The position numbers and the translations under genes are program-made. A DNA stretch of 64,000 nucleotides from Diogma glabrata (Eukaryota; Arthropoda; Insecta; Diptera; Cylindrotomidae), in the NCBI GenBank assembly GCA_963693315.1, contig OY856188.1:152483064-152547063 (forward strand). Reading direction: 5' to 3'. Each line of letters begins with the position of its first letter. The first letter of the stretch is position 1. Shown one piece after another: positions 43,188-54,705 of the stretch. The notes beneath the pieces are model-generated. The model was not told the origin of the DNA, made no database searches, and saw only the letters and a program-made list of their open reading frames with translations.

Positions 43188-43905
43188 AAAAATTATATTT
43201 AACTATTCATTTCATTTCTTCACAAATAACTGAAATCAATTGGTTGACGACCGAATTTATTAAACTCAATCATTACTTTAGCCCATAAACTGTTTTATGA
43301 ATATATGTTTATGAATTAAATTAAAAATAAAACAAAACTGTAAATAGAAAAAATGATTTTTTCTTCAAATCTAATTTTTTAACCCATAAATAATTCAAAT
43401 TTAACTGGGACCTATATTTGTTACGCTAATGTCTACTTCTAAATTGTATGAATTTTTGTTATATCTGATCGTCGCGGGTGTTTTTTTCTCTCTGAACTAT
43501 GTTTGAGAAAATTGCTGCAGCAACTGTTAGTGTTGACGGCTTTTAGCATCATATTTATTCTGTCTAATTTCTCTTATTCTTCATAGTTGAGAGATAAAAG
43601 CATACCGCGACGACCAGATATAACAAAAATTCATACAATTTAGAAGTAGACATTAGCGTAACAAATATAAGTCCCCGTTAAATTTGAATTATTTATGGGT
43701 TAAAAAATTAGATTTGAAGTGAAAATCATTTTTTCTATTTACAGTTTTGTTTTATTTTTAATTTAATTCATAAACATATATTCATAAAACAGTTTATGGG
43801 CTAAACTCTAAAGTAATGATTGAGTTTAATAAGTTCGGTCGTCAACCAATTGATTTCAGTTATTTGTGAAGAAATGAAATGAATAGTTAAATATAATTTT
43901 TTATG
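43188..43905. mobile_element. Foldback MITE with about 280-300-bp arms
   Basis: Left arm from AAATTATATTTAACTATTC (about 43188-43490) pairs with the right arm ending GAATAGTTAAATATAATTT (about 43585-43905). Pairing is nearly complete, including the blocks TTTGTTACGCTAATGTCTAC and GTCGTCAACCAATTG. The short centre has TCTCTCTGAACTATG and CATAGTTGAGAGA, which extend the stem. Non-coding; nested in the recombinase element. Confidence 0.8.
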
Positions 43906-44035
43906 CTTCACATGCATATAATGTTATTATAAAGTCTTGGATACGCGATATATAAACGCATCCATAAAAACCGGGGCGTTATGAGAGGGCATTATGAATT
44001 CATAACGCCCGCTCTTAATACACTAAAATAATATT

Positions 44036-45545
44036 TTAAACTTCAAAATGTTTATCCTCATGGCATACTAGACAGTTTGTTTTTATCGTAAATTGTATTT
44101 TTGCTTTTAATTTAAAAAGTGTTAAAAAATGTTTATTAATTAATAATTTTTATTCAAATTAAATCAAAATTTTCAATACAGAATGTTACTTTTCGAAGTA
44201 AAAATGGCAATTTTCAAACTTGCCAGAAAAATCAACAGATTTACTGGAAAGATTGTCCGATACAGTTATCATTTTATTTGATATGGGGTAGGTTGATGAT
44301 GTTGATGGTTGTTCTTGAACATTCGAGATGATTTCAAAACTAGAAATAGCACTTGTTTCTCCTTCAGATGAACCTACAGCACTTGCAATCATGTTGGAAA
44401 TTCTATTTTTCGAAGTGATGCTTTTTTCTATGTAGCCTTGTGCTACAGTGTCACTCTTCCATTTGCCGTGCAATTTAAGAGTTTCGAAAAACGCACCCCC
44501 CTCAATTAAGAGAGTAGACGAAGTGCGTCTCAAACAATGACCAGTAAACTGGTGAGGGTTTTCTAGTTTTAAGAACTTAGCAATAGTGTTTGGAACACTG
44601 CCTATCGTATTTTTTCCAACTGGTTGCATTGTACACTTTTTGTTTCTATATGTAAGAAAAAAACGTGTCCCATTTGTTTTATTTGGCCTTAAATTCATAT
44701 ATTGTCGGACTATTTTCAGAGCACCCATTTCTTCTTCATCTATGATTGTAAAGCCTTTTGACGTACCTGTTTTAGTTTCTGGCACTTTTACAATCAAAAC
44801 GGAACCTTTATCAGTTACATCCTCAACTGACATTTTTACCATTTCGTATCTTCTTAAGCCTCCAAAGACTCCCATAACCAAAACTACCTTATGCAACGTA
44901 ACTACCTAATAAACGTCATCCGGAGCATCTTTTATGAAAGCCATTACCTGATTGCCGGTTAAAACTTGAGATTTTTTTGGCGTATAACCTCTTGATTTTG
45001 TTTTTAAAAACGAAAGCAATTGGTTATATTTTGAAATATCAATTTTTTCGTAAACTGTAAGGGTAGATTTTAAAATGGAGTATTTGGTCCACAGTGAATT
45101 CGGGGTATACTTTTCAGACTAAATAAAAAATTGAATTAATAAATTTACTTATTAAAATGTATAAACAAATTAGAACTACCAATTCTTGAAAGTATGCTAA
45201 CAACACATTTTCATTCACTGCTTGTACTTTATTTCTTGAATTCCATGAACGAAAAATCCCGTAATCTTTATCATATTGTTGTTTGGATTTAATTGGCAAT
45301 AAAGATTCCTTTTAAGATTTGCTTTTTGAGCATTTTGCTTAATAAACTCTGGCAATTGCAAATCCATTATTGTTTAGGACTAATTCAGAGTTCTGATGAA
45401 TAATTATTTGAAACTTCAAACTGTTTTTTCTCAGGGCAAACTACGCTACAAAATTTGGGAGAACTTGTTTATAGCAACGCACAAACAACAAATAATTAAT
45501 TTAAACTTCAAAATATTTATTTTCTTGGCATACTGGGATACATTT
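44036..45545. repeat. Three direct copies of an about 40-bp motif flanking the recombinase gene
   Basis: TTTAAACTTCAAAATGTTTA ... GGCATACTAG near 44036-44078, TTGAAACTTCAAACTG ... GGGCAAACTACG near 45408-45445, and TTTAAACTTCAAAATATTTA ... GGCATACTGG near 45500-45540. They share an AACTTCAAA core and a GGCA.ACT end. Possible recombinase sites or old duplications; function inferred. Confidence 0.5.
44186..45368 (-). pseudogene. Tyrosine recombinase (Crypton-like), two exons, broken
   Basis: Tyrosine recombinases cut and rejoin DNA through a Tyr-DNA bond. ATG at 45368; exon 1 to 45180; a 61-bp intron 45119-45179 (GTAGTT...TTTAG); exon 2 from 45118 to 44186. Exon 1 holds LPEFIKQ and YDKDYGIFRSWN; exon 2 the N-terminal SAM-like part (YTPNSLWTKYSILKSTL) and the catalytic domain: Arg in GGLRRYEM, Lys in ETKTGTSKGF, H-x-x-R in GHCLRRTSS, the HGKWKSD box and Tyr in AQGYIEKS. 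All catalytic residues are present. Lesions: a one-base frame change near 45310 and an in-frame TAG near 44906 (VY, stop, VV). Full length would be about 390 residues. It belongs to a family common as uncharacterised insect proteins related to Cryptons. Confidence 0.8.
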
Positions 45546-45629
45546 GTATTTTTTTGCATAGCAATATAGACTAACAAATTAAATTCTTTCTTAGTTTTTA
45601 GCTTATTAAGTGAAGCATAAAATCTTGTA

Positions 45630-45994
45630 TGCAAGGCCCTCGGGCTAGATTACGTCGCTTTCCGGGCGTAATAACCTACATAACGCCCTTGGTACATAAA
45701 TAGCTATTAACGTTTATTCATATATTATTTTTTTGCATTGATATTGTTTCTTAAATCAATTATTTTTCAATACATACTTAGTTGATTTTTTATTAAAAAA
45801 GTATTATTTAGGTTTTGTTTATTAAAACAAATGTTTCAAATTCAATATATGTTATAATGTTTTTGACTATTTGGATCAAAAGATTTGTTTTGATTTAATT
45901 AATATTTAATTACCAAGCAAGCTGCTTATAAGTTTTGTGCAAAATATTATAGTCGTGCAAATTTTTACTTTTTAAAGTGTTTTTTCCGTTTTAT
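45630..45994. repeat. Right terminal inverted repeat of the recombinase element with GGGCGT hairpin
   Basis: Inverse of the left end (45709-45994) plus a less conserved inner part with GGCCCTCGGGC and GGGCGTAATAA...AACGCCC (45666-45690) corresponding to GGGCGTTATG...CATAACGCCC at 43976-44010. Confidence 0.7.
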
Positions 45995-46605
45995 TTCACT
46001 CGTTTTTTCATGATAATTCACTCAATATTTTAGGCATCTCGTTATTTTGGCTCGGTAGGATCGAAATATTAAATTTAAACAAACAGAAATCTTTTTGGAC
46101 AAAAGTTCTTTTTCACTTTTCTCCACTAGGATAAAAAAAAAAAAATGGTGTATGTTATAGTCAGCATTCGATTCAAAAAACTCTTACTCCAAACAAATTG
46201 TGTGATTGTTAAGATGCACAGTTGCGATGAACGGAACAATATAAATTGTGGCGAGCGACCGAACGATCGAAATTTTGAATGTGCCTTTAATTAAATATTG
46301 CAGTTCACCATCTTGATTTCCATGTACTTTAATTGTGGTTTTGGCATGTCACAAGCCACGTGCCACAAAGTATTTTCTTTTTTGTTTTTATGATTAATTT
46401 AATTGTTTTATTTATCTATCTGCAATGAATTAAATATATTAAGTAAAATTTAAAAAAAACAACGCCATGTCCGAACAAATGTTTTATTTATTAAATGGAT
46501 GGTGGTGGTCCATATATGTATAGTATAATTCAGTGATTTGCCTGCTGGAAAATTTATTTCATAACTCATGAATCTACACAACTTTTTATAAAAACGATAT
46601 ATCAT
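45995..46605. other. Unassigned region, no gene seen
   Basis: AT-rich with an A run at 46130-46145. No ORF, repeat partner or motif that I can name. Confidence 0.35.
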
Positions 46606-46954
46606 TTAGCGTAGAAGAAAAGAGTGAAATTCCAATAAAAAAGCAAATAAAATCTGAATGCGTTAGAAATGCTGGAAATGGAACATTACAAATAGTTGAT
46701 TATTTGAAGGAGGTTTTAACCGTTTTATCAACACATGCGCTATGGTTGCAGCACATTTTAATGCAAATACCAGACTATTCCCAGATCTACGAATAGCTGC
46801 TGTAGAGTTTCTAAAACATCATTCTTTGAATCCTGAATTTGGAATTGTTGGCTTATCAACGATAATGTCATTTTATCAAGGTCGTCGTGTCATTAAATTC
46901 AATTACACCACATTGACGCAACTCAATTGGATTCAACATCACAGTATCAACTAA
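46606..46954 (+). pseudogene. Unidentified coding-like stretch with a frame change
   Basis: One frame reads FSVEEKSEIPIKKQIKSECV then RNAGNGTLQIVDYLKEVL (about 46606-46725); the frame then shifts and continues from about 46736 with CAMVAAHFNANTRLFPDLRI, AAVEFLKHHSLNPEFG, IVGLSTIMSFYQG and more, to a stop at 46952-46954. The amino-acid mix and blocks such as RNAGN and LRIAAVEFL look like real protein, faintly like the helical lipid-binding domain of apolipophorin/vitellogenin-type proteins. I do not trust that enough to name it. It may be a processed or decayed gene fragment, or exons with a missed splice site. Confidence 0.4.
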
Positions 46955-47884
46955 ACTATGGGAATCAATCATCCATAGAACCACTTATATTTGGGGACAT
47001 GTGTCATAAAGCACTGGGTTTACTTCCCTAGGGGATGTTTTCTAATTCAGTTTTTACGTTTTGATACTTAAAACATTTGATTTCATTCTATAAGCCTTTT
47101 AATATTTCTGGAAAATTATAACAGGCGTCGTTTGATAGATCAATAAAATAAATAATAATTTTTCAGAGCTCCATGATATCGAAAAACTTTATATGTTGAT
47201 CTTTTGGTGACTTTATGGTTCAATGATACATACAATTTGATAAAACTCAAATTGATAATACTCTTTGGATTTTCAATTAAGATGTATAATTTTAATTTAA
47301 TTGAATAAATTATAAAAATATCAAGTGAAAAGTAAATTAAATATTTTTGATTCAATATATGTTATAATGTTGTTATCTTGATAACAACATTATGGTTTCT
47401 GATCTCTACCGCTTTGTATTTGTTATAAAAATTGACTTGCTGAGATGTAACGGAAAGTAAAAACAAAAGTAAAGTTGAAATTTTTATTGGTTAATATTTA
47501 TTGGCTCTTGTTATTAACATTGTGCATATTTGATTTGTTTAAGAATATACGTAAATGAGCTAAGAAAATTTAAACGATTTATTTGTACGAACAAATATTT
47601 TCCATATCAGCTCCACTGATTTTCGCTTGACTTATAGTCATTCACCTACAACATATTTTATCTAAACTAACAGTTTGAAAGGGTTCTACAGAAAGCTATT
47701 TAAAATTAGATAAAGCTTTAAAAATAAACCCTACAAATGTATGATTGTTTTAGTTAGTTTTTATTATATTTCAAAATGTATTGATTGTTACACTCTTTTT
47801 ATGACTATGTTCTGTTACATTACAATCCGTACAAATTTAATTATCTCATAACACTTCTGCAGTTTCAATACCATAATACCTCAA
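46955..47884. other. Unassigned AT-rich region with one perfect palindrome
   Basis: No gene seen. ATAATGTTGTTATC (47364-47377) and GATAACAACATTAT (47380-47393) form a perfect 14-bp stem with a 2-nt loop. Confidence 0.45.
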
Positions 47885-50376
47885 TGCATAGGATCTTGAT
47901 GAAACTTTGGCAAATGATACAGGTTCACTTGAAAATAGAAAATCTGGATTCATTTTAAATTTGGACAAAATGGCGGGGGGTCTCCCGAACTCCTCTAAGT
48001 TTAAATCTTGAATAACTTCTGATCCCGAGCTATGATCTTATTGAAACTTAGTATATGAGGTTTTAATACTGTTTCCAATACTTCTGCATACCAACTTCCG
48101 GTTTGTCACTTCCGGTTAAAAAGTTTTTTTTTCAGGTGTTTATCCCTACTGTAGCCTACAATTACCAATCGATTTTCATGAAACGTTGCGAAAAGCTTTT
48201 AAATAACATGAGAAAGATTTTATCAGCTTTTGGAGCACATTGGATAAAGGGTTGGGGGGTCCACCATACAACAGGTGGTTTTTTCCACAAAGTTTTTATG
48301 TTTGTTGGGAGCATAAAACATTCATTCGTGAATGAATTTTGATGACACTTTGGAAAAAGATGCAAACATGTATGACAAAGAACTGATTAGTTTTTGAGCG
48401 ATAGTGAACAAAGTGGTGGGGGGTCCCTGGAGCACCTGTTTTTTTGAAAGCTCTATAGCTTCTGTACCCGACATGAGTATGTAGTACGGTTTAAAATAGT
48501 TCTGCATCCCAACTTCCGGTTTTTCACTTCCGGTAAAAAAAATTTTTTTGTACTTTTTTGAAGTTTTTTCAGTGTCTTTATGCACACTACAGCCTACAAT
48601 AATGAAGTGATTATGATGAAACTTATGGAATAGGGTTTCAATTAGTGTGAAAAGATAATTATCATGTTTTGGGACACATTGATCAAAGTGGTGGGGGGTC
48701 TACCATACAAATGCTGATTTTTCACACTTTGTTTTTTAAGTTTGTTGGGAGCATACAGACTTCATTCATTATTCAATTTTAATGACACTTTGAAAAAAGA
48801 TGGAGACTTAAGTAACAAAGAACTGATTAGTTTTTGGATAATATTGGAATAAGTGGTGGGGGTCCTCCCGAACACCTGTTTAATGTGTCACACTTTTTTC
48901 AATGTTTGTTGGGAGCACACAGCATTCGTCCGTGAACGAATTTTGATGACACTTTGGAAAAAGATGCAAACATGTATGGCAAAGAACTGATTAGTTTTTG
49001 AGCGATAGTGAACAAAGTGGTGGGGGGTCCCTGGAGCACCTGTTTTTTTGAAAGCTCTATAACTTCTGTACGTGATAAGCGAATTGGATGAAACTTGGTA
49101 CATGAGTATGTAGTACGGTTTAAAATAGTTCTGCATCCCAACTTCCAGTTTTTCACTTCCGGTAAAAAAATTTTTTTTTTACTTTTTTGAAGTTTTTTCA
49201 GTGTCTTTATGCACACTACAGCCTACAATAATGAAGTGATTATGATGAAACTTATGGAATAGGGTTCCAATTAGTGTGAAAAGATAATTATCATGTTTTG
49301 GGACACATTGATCAAAGTGGTGGGGGGTCTACCATACAAATGCTGACTTTTCACACTTTGTTTTTTAAGTTTGTTGGGAGCATACAGACTTCGTTCATTA
49401 ATTTATTTTAATGACACTTTGGAAATTGATGGAGACTTAAGTAACAAAGAACTGATTAGTTTTTGGATAATATTGGAATAAGTGGTGGGGGTCCTCCCGA
49501 ACACCTGTTTAATGTGTCACACTTTTTTCAATGTTTGTTGGGAGCACACAGCATTCGTTCGTGAACGAATTTTGATGACACTTTGGAAAAAGATGCAAAC
49601 ATGTATGGCAAAGAACTGATTAGTTTTTGAGCGATAGTGAACAAAGTGGTGGGGGGTACCTGGAGCACCTGTTTTTTTGAAAGCTCTATAACTTCTGTAC
49701 CTGATAAGCGAATTGTATGAAACTTGGTACATGAGTATGTAGTACGGTTTAAAATAGTTCTGCATCCCAACTTCCGGTTTTTTACTTCCGGTAAAAAAAA
49801 ATTTTTTGTACTTTTTTAAAGTTGTGTCAGTGTCTTTATGTACACTACAGCCTACAATAACGAAGTGATTATGATGAAACTTATGGAATAGGGTTCCAAT
49901 TAGTGTTTGTTGGAAGCATACAACATTCGTTCGTTAAGTAATTTTGATTACACTTTGCAAAAAGATGCAAATATGTATGGCAAGGAACTGATTAGTTTTT
50001 TTAGTGATAGTGAACAAAGTGGTAGGGGGTCCTCCAAGCACCTGTTATTTTGGAAGCTTAATAGCTTCTGTACCTGATAATCGAGTTGGATGAAATTTGG
50101 TACATACACATTTAGTACGGTTTACAACAGTTCTGCATCCTAACTTCCGCTTTGTCACTTCTGATAAAATTTTTTTTACTTTTTCTCGTACAACAGAATT
50201 TATGTTTGTTGGGATACTACTGCCTGCTTTAATATTTTTATTATTAGAACTACGAAGTCCATAATATTGGTTAGCTTTTAATTAAAGTATTTTATGGATA
50301 TTAGCTCATTATATATCCAGAACACTATGTTTCCAGAGCTGTGGTGAAGTCAGCCTATGCATCAGCGTCGCAATAT
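47885..50376. repeat. Satellite array 1, 629-bp higher-order repeat
   Basis: CAACTTCCGGTTTTTCACTT-type blocks recur near 48512, 49142 and 49771, a 629-bp period. Each period holds three diverged subunits of about 200 bp sharing ATGAAACTT, GACACTTTG, ACTGATTAGTTTTTG and GTGGTGGGGGGTC. The start (TGCATAGGATCTTGATGAAA) and the 3' flank (50200-50376) recur in array 2. Minus-strand frames of about 80 codons repeat with the unit and are by-products, not genes. Confidence 0.8.
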
Positions 50377-50460
50377 TTTTTATTAACTTAACTACATGTT
50401 TCGAGATACAATATCTCATCTACAGGTTGTTTGTACAATTAAAGAAATTATGGTCACAAT

Positions 50461-52228
50461 CAGTGTTGCCAGATCGCGGGATTTTTTCCCGTTTGCGGGA
50501 TATTTCATATAAAACGGGAAAGCGCAAAAAAACTTGGAAAGTGCGGGATTTTTCACATTAAATAATTGAATCGTTTTAAATTAAAATTTATTTTGAAATG
50601 GTTGCATCAACCAATTTTTTACCAGGCTTCAGAAAGATTTCGATCACCCGATAATTTTACTTAAATGCATGTGCCATGTGTCGGCTTTAGTATTGTCAAA
50701 TCCGCGATGGAATTTAAACCTTCTGATGTTTAAATATTTCTTAAAGGTTTAAATATTTCTTTCTAGGTACGTTTTAAAAACCCCCACGGACCACTATGTT
50801 ATCTAAATTTCAGGAATATTTTGTTGCTGCGAAACGAGAAATGAAATCACCTGGAACTACAAGTTAGTTCTCTATGCATCCATCCTTTTAAACATATTAA
50901 AAAAACTGGGATGTTTGCCATCACTATTTTATTTCTGAGCAGTTGTTTACGTATTGAAAAAGAGCTATTACAATTTTAAAATTTTTTGAAAATCATGAAA
51001 TCAAGACATATTTACTTCTTTTAAAAAATGTCCTTCTCAATTTTAATAGATTTAATGCTCCATTTTATAGCAGTTCTTTCTTATTCCACAAGTTGTATGG
51101 AGAATCGAAACAATAGTAATATATTGTGTAAGTGTTTAATGCAATATTTTATTTTTCAAGGAAAAGTTTACGATGTGAGCGAGGCACAAGCGAGCATTAC
51201 AAATTTTCGAGAGAATAAAATTCATTAAAAACGAACCCAATACAAATTGAATTGTTTTAAAATTTGTTGATAAAACAAGTAAAACGAATAAAGGAAAACA
51301 ATGAATTTTATTGTATTTTTTTGAATAATTAATTCCAAACAATTAAATAAATTTGATTCAATTTCGATATCTATTTAATTATTTGGTATTTTGATAATGA
51401 AAAGTCTATAAAAAGCCTAATGAAAACCCTACCTGATGGAAGACATCAAATTTTATACTAATGAGAAATCAAAAAACAATCTTTTGGAAATTTAATTCAA
51501 TTTAATCATAGTAGTCTTTGCCTTTTTTAATATTCGAGAGAAGGACATGCGCTTCAGTTTGAATTGACTATTTTTATATAATCAGTACGTCTATTTCGGC
51601 ATTTCTCTGGGAATTGTGAATTGAGAAAAAAGTGCAATAAATGTAATAACGAAATATTTTCTAATACGAATTTGTTATTTCCCGCGGCACGGAATACTAG
51701 TTATGAAAAATTGCTACAATTTATTTCCTAATTCCTATTTGACGATGTACCGGAACAGGTCGAAAATGTTTGCTTTTGATTTTTTATAACATGCAATCAA
51801 ATTTTTATAAAATAAAATAAAATTTATTTCAGCATTCAATGCAATCAAATAAATTGTTTTATTGTGTTCCGCCACATTCGCGATACAGAATAAAATTAAC
51901 AGCTGTTTGTTTCATTCTATATATTGAGACTAATAACGTACACAAATACAGTCGTAAAAAACAGAGATAAACCTATATTTATAGTTGTCGGAAGGATAAA
52001 TATCTATATATATAATACAGAAGAAATGAAAAAGCGTAGCCATACCCCCTAGTTGTTATAATTGTGGTGGTTTTTGAAGTTTTTTCAATAAATATTTGAA
52101 TTTATATGTATATTTTTATTGAAAACTTGATGGGAATTTCTGAGGGATTTTTTCCTTAAAAAACGGGAAAAATCGGGAATTTTGGATACGTCAACGGGAA
52201 ATTCATTTTTGAAAATCTGGCATCACTG
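50461..52228. mobile_element. hAT-type element with perfect 8-bp TSD
   Basis: Ends CAGTGTTGCCAGAT at 50461 and ATCTGGCATCACTG ending 52228 form hAT-like inverted ends. GTCACAAT flanks both sides (50453-50460 and 52229-52236), the diagnostic 8-bp duplication; near 54630 the other Penelope arm shows the uninterrupted site as its complement. Near 50655-50720 the plus strand reads LLKCMCHVSALVLSNPRW, like a piece of hAT-type transposase, but no full frame remains. The rest is non-coding. Confidence 0.85.
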
Positions 52229-52236
52229 GTCACAAT

Positions 52237-52766
52237 ACTAATATTTATACCTAAAGAACTTATTATCTACTTTTTTGAATTTATGGTTCTGGGTGTAAAC
52301 TAATTGATGGAAAATTAAACAATTAAACAAAATTAAAAAAATTAAAAAAAAAATCAAAAACGAAAAAAGGATTAAAATACAAAACAAAGAGAAGAGGAAC
52401 AAAAAAAATTTTTTCATATATTAAAAAAAAAACTGAAAATATTAAACAAGAGGGCGGGTTTAAATTAAACAATGGAGATTGGATTTTAGCATCTTCTAAA
52501 TTCATCAGGTGTTCTGTTTTTGCAATATAAAATGATTCATATGCATCCAATTTCCATTTGTTTATTACAGGTTTGATTATTTTTGAATTTCTAAAATCTA
52601 TCTTATGGTTTGATTGTATCATATGCGCTACTACACTGGATTTGTGTGTTTGTTTTTGTAAAGTGGCTGCTCTATGTTCCTTAATTCTCGTCTCATAGTC
52701 CCTTGATGTTTGTCCTATATATACATCTTGACAATCCTCGCACTTGATTTGGTAAATGCCGGATTT
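52237..52766 (-). pseudogene. Inverted 3' part of Penelope-like element C with GIY-YIG endonuclease
   Basis: Minus strand: SGIYQIKCEDCQDVYIGQTS, RDYETRIKEHRAATL and AYESFYIAKTEHLMNLE, the same endonuclease as in the plus copy at 54090-54400, with a few substitutions. The arm ends at about 52766, where the plus-strand RT begins. Confidence 0.85.
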
Positions 52767-54514
52767 AAAGGTAATGCTGTTGTAGTTATGGACAAAGTGG
52801 ATTATGATCAAAGAATTTTAAATACCATCAAAGAAGGACCATACATCGAGCACACATGGAAAAACGGTAACACAAGAGATCCATTGAATAAAATGGTTCA
52901 ACAAGCAAAACAAGTTACAAAAGAGGTGTCAGCTTTGTTACAAAACCCTTTCCTAGAATTTAAATTCAACGTGTCGAATCCAAAAGTTTCAAAACTATAT
53001 GGTTTACCGAAAATTCACAAGCCAGGCGATAAAATACGACCAATAGCATCCAACATTTCAACACCAACAGAACATATGGCTAAATGGTTCCTAGAGCAAG
53101 TTAACAAAATACCATCACCTAAAGGTCTCAGCGTAGTAAACTCAATGGAATTAGTGAACAACATAAAAGATATAATATTGGATCCAGACGAATTTCTTGT
53201 TTCCTTTGATGTAGTCGCGCTGTTTCCCAGTATCCCAGTGATTCCCGCAATAGAATACCTTGAAGAACATCTTATGAAAAACAACGTTCCATATCCACTA
53301 GTTAGTGCTTTAACAAAAGTAGCTTAAACATGCATGGACCAAAGCTTCTTCCAGTTCAGAAAAAAGTTTTATAAACAAACATCTGGAACAACGATGGGTA
53401 GCAAGTTGGCCCCATATATTAGTAATGTGTTCATGAGTAAATTGGAATCAAATCTTAAAGAAAACTTCAGCCTGTTTCCAAGAATATGGTATAGATATGT
53501 GGATGACATCTTTGCAATTGTTAAAAAATCAGATATTTCAACAGTACTGGAAAAACTGAATTCACAACATGCAACAATTAAATTTACATTGGAAGTAGAA
53601 GAAAATGATTGTTTAAACTTTTTGGATATAAGAATTATCAAACTACCAACAAATAAAATTAAATTTAGGATATTTAGAAAACAAACTAACACCAATAGAT
53701 TTATTACTTCAGATTCACATCATCACATTTCACACAAGCAAGCTGCATTCCATGGCCCATGTACAACATTCCGATGGAAGAAAAAGAATTTCAAGAAGAA
53801 GTTAAATACATAGAGAACGCGGCAATAGCTAACGGTTATACAATAGAATTTGCAAATATAATCATTGAAAAGCATAGAGTTAAACATCATAAGAAACAAC
53901 TAACCAATCTTTCTCCGATACTTGATAAACATAAAACATACAAAAGAATAAGTCTGCCGTTTTATCCAAAAATAACAAATAAATTGCAGAAAGTCTTCCA
54001 CAAGCATGAAATAGAAATAGTAACAAGACCAACTACGTCCATAAAAACCCAGCTAAATAATTTTAAAGATAGAGAAGGATCAAATAGTAAATCCGGCATT
54101 TACCAAATCAAGTGCGAGGATTGTCAAGATGTATATATAGGACAAACATCAAGGGACTATGAGACGAGAATTAAGGAACATAGAGCAGCCACTTTACAAA
54201 AACAAACACACAAATCCAGTGTAGCAGCGCATATGATACAATCAAACCATAAAATAGATTTTAGAAATTCAAAAATAATCAAACCTGTAATAAACAAATG
54301 GAAATTGGATGCATATGAATCATTTTATATTGCAAAAACAGAACACCTGATGAATTTAGAAGATACTAAAATCCAATCTCCATTGTTTAATTTAAACCCG
54401 CCCTCTTGTTTAATATTTTCAGTTTTTTTTTTATATATGAAAAAATTTTTTTTGTTCCTCTTCTCTTTGTTTTGTATTTTAATCCTTTTTCCCGTTTTTG
54501 ATTTTTTTTTTTAA
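52767..54514 (+). pseudogene. Penelope-like RT and GIY-YIG endonuclease, 5'-truncated
   Basis: From about 52768: KGNAVVVMDKVDYDQ, KFNVSNPKVSKLYGLPKIHK, FLVSFDVVALFPSIP, then an in-frame TAA at 53325-53327, SGTTMGSKLAP, IWYRYVDDIFAIV (intact YVDD), a frame change near 53755 and then IENAAIANGY, NSKSGIYQIKCEDC and VYIGQTSRDYETRIKEH. It lacks the N-terminal domain and has two breaks. Distinct in sequence from copies A and B. Confidence 0.85.
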
Positions 54515-54657
54515 TTTTTTTAATTTTGTTTAATTGTTTAATTTTCCATCAATTAGTTTACACCCAGAACCATAAATTCAAAAAAGTAGATAATAAGTTC
54601 TTTAGGTATAAATATTAGATAGTATTGTGACCATAATTTCTTTAATTGTACAAACAA

Positions 54658-54695
54658 CCTGTAGATGAGATATTGTATCTCGAAACATGTAGTTA
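54658..54695 (+). ncRNA. Hammerhead-like motif at the end of Penelope-like element C
   Basis: CTGTAGATGAG, ATATTGTAT, CTCGAAAC with a perfect GAGATA/UAUCUC stem resembles a hammerhead core (CUGAUGAG...CGAAAC) but with extra or changed bases before GAUGA. The inverted counterpart is at 50395-50425. Likely a decayed or divergent ribozyme; activity not claimed. Confidence 0.35.
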
Positions 54696-54705
54696 AGTTA
54701 ATAAA

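Larger units (their letters stand above)
42905..45994 (-). mobile_element. Tyrosine-recombinase (Crypton-like) element with long terminal inverted repeats
   Basis: Ends carry inverted repeats of about 285 bp: left AAACGGAAAAAACACTTTAA onward (42905-43187), right its complement ending TTTTTTCCGTTTTATT (45709-45994). They are over 90 percent alike by eye. Between them on the minus strand is a tyrosine recombinase gene (44186-45368). A foldback MITE (43188-43905) has inserted just inside the left repeat. GGGCGTTATG/CATAACGCCC hairpins lie inside both ends (43976-44010 and 45666-45690). Typical Cryptons lack long inverted repeats, so the structure is unusual. Target duplication not identified. 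Confidence 0.7.
50377..54705 (+). mobile_element. Penelope-like element C with an inverted partial copy at its 5' side
   Basis: The plus-strand, 5'-truncated element (about 52767-54705) has its own 3' part inverted in front (about 50377-52766). The outer ends match: ACTTAACTACATGTTTCGAG at 50385 and its complement near 54700. A hAT element (50461-52228) sits in the inverted arm. Inverted partial copies are known for Penelope elements. Confidence 0.8.
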
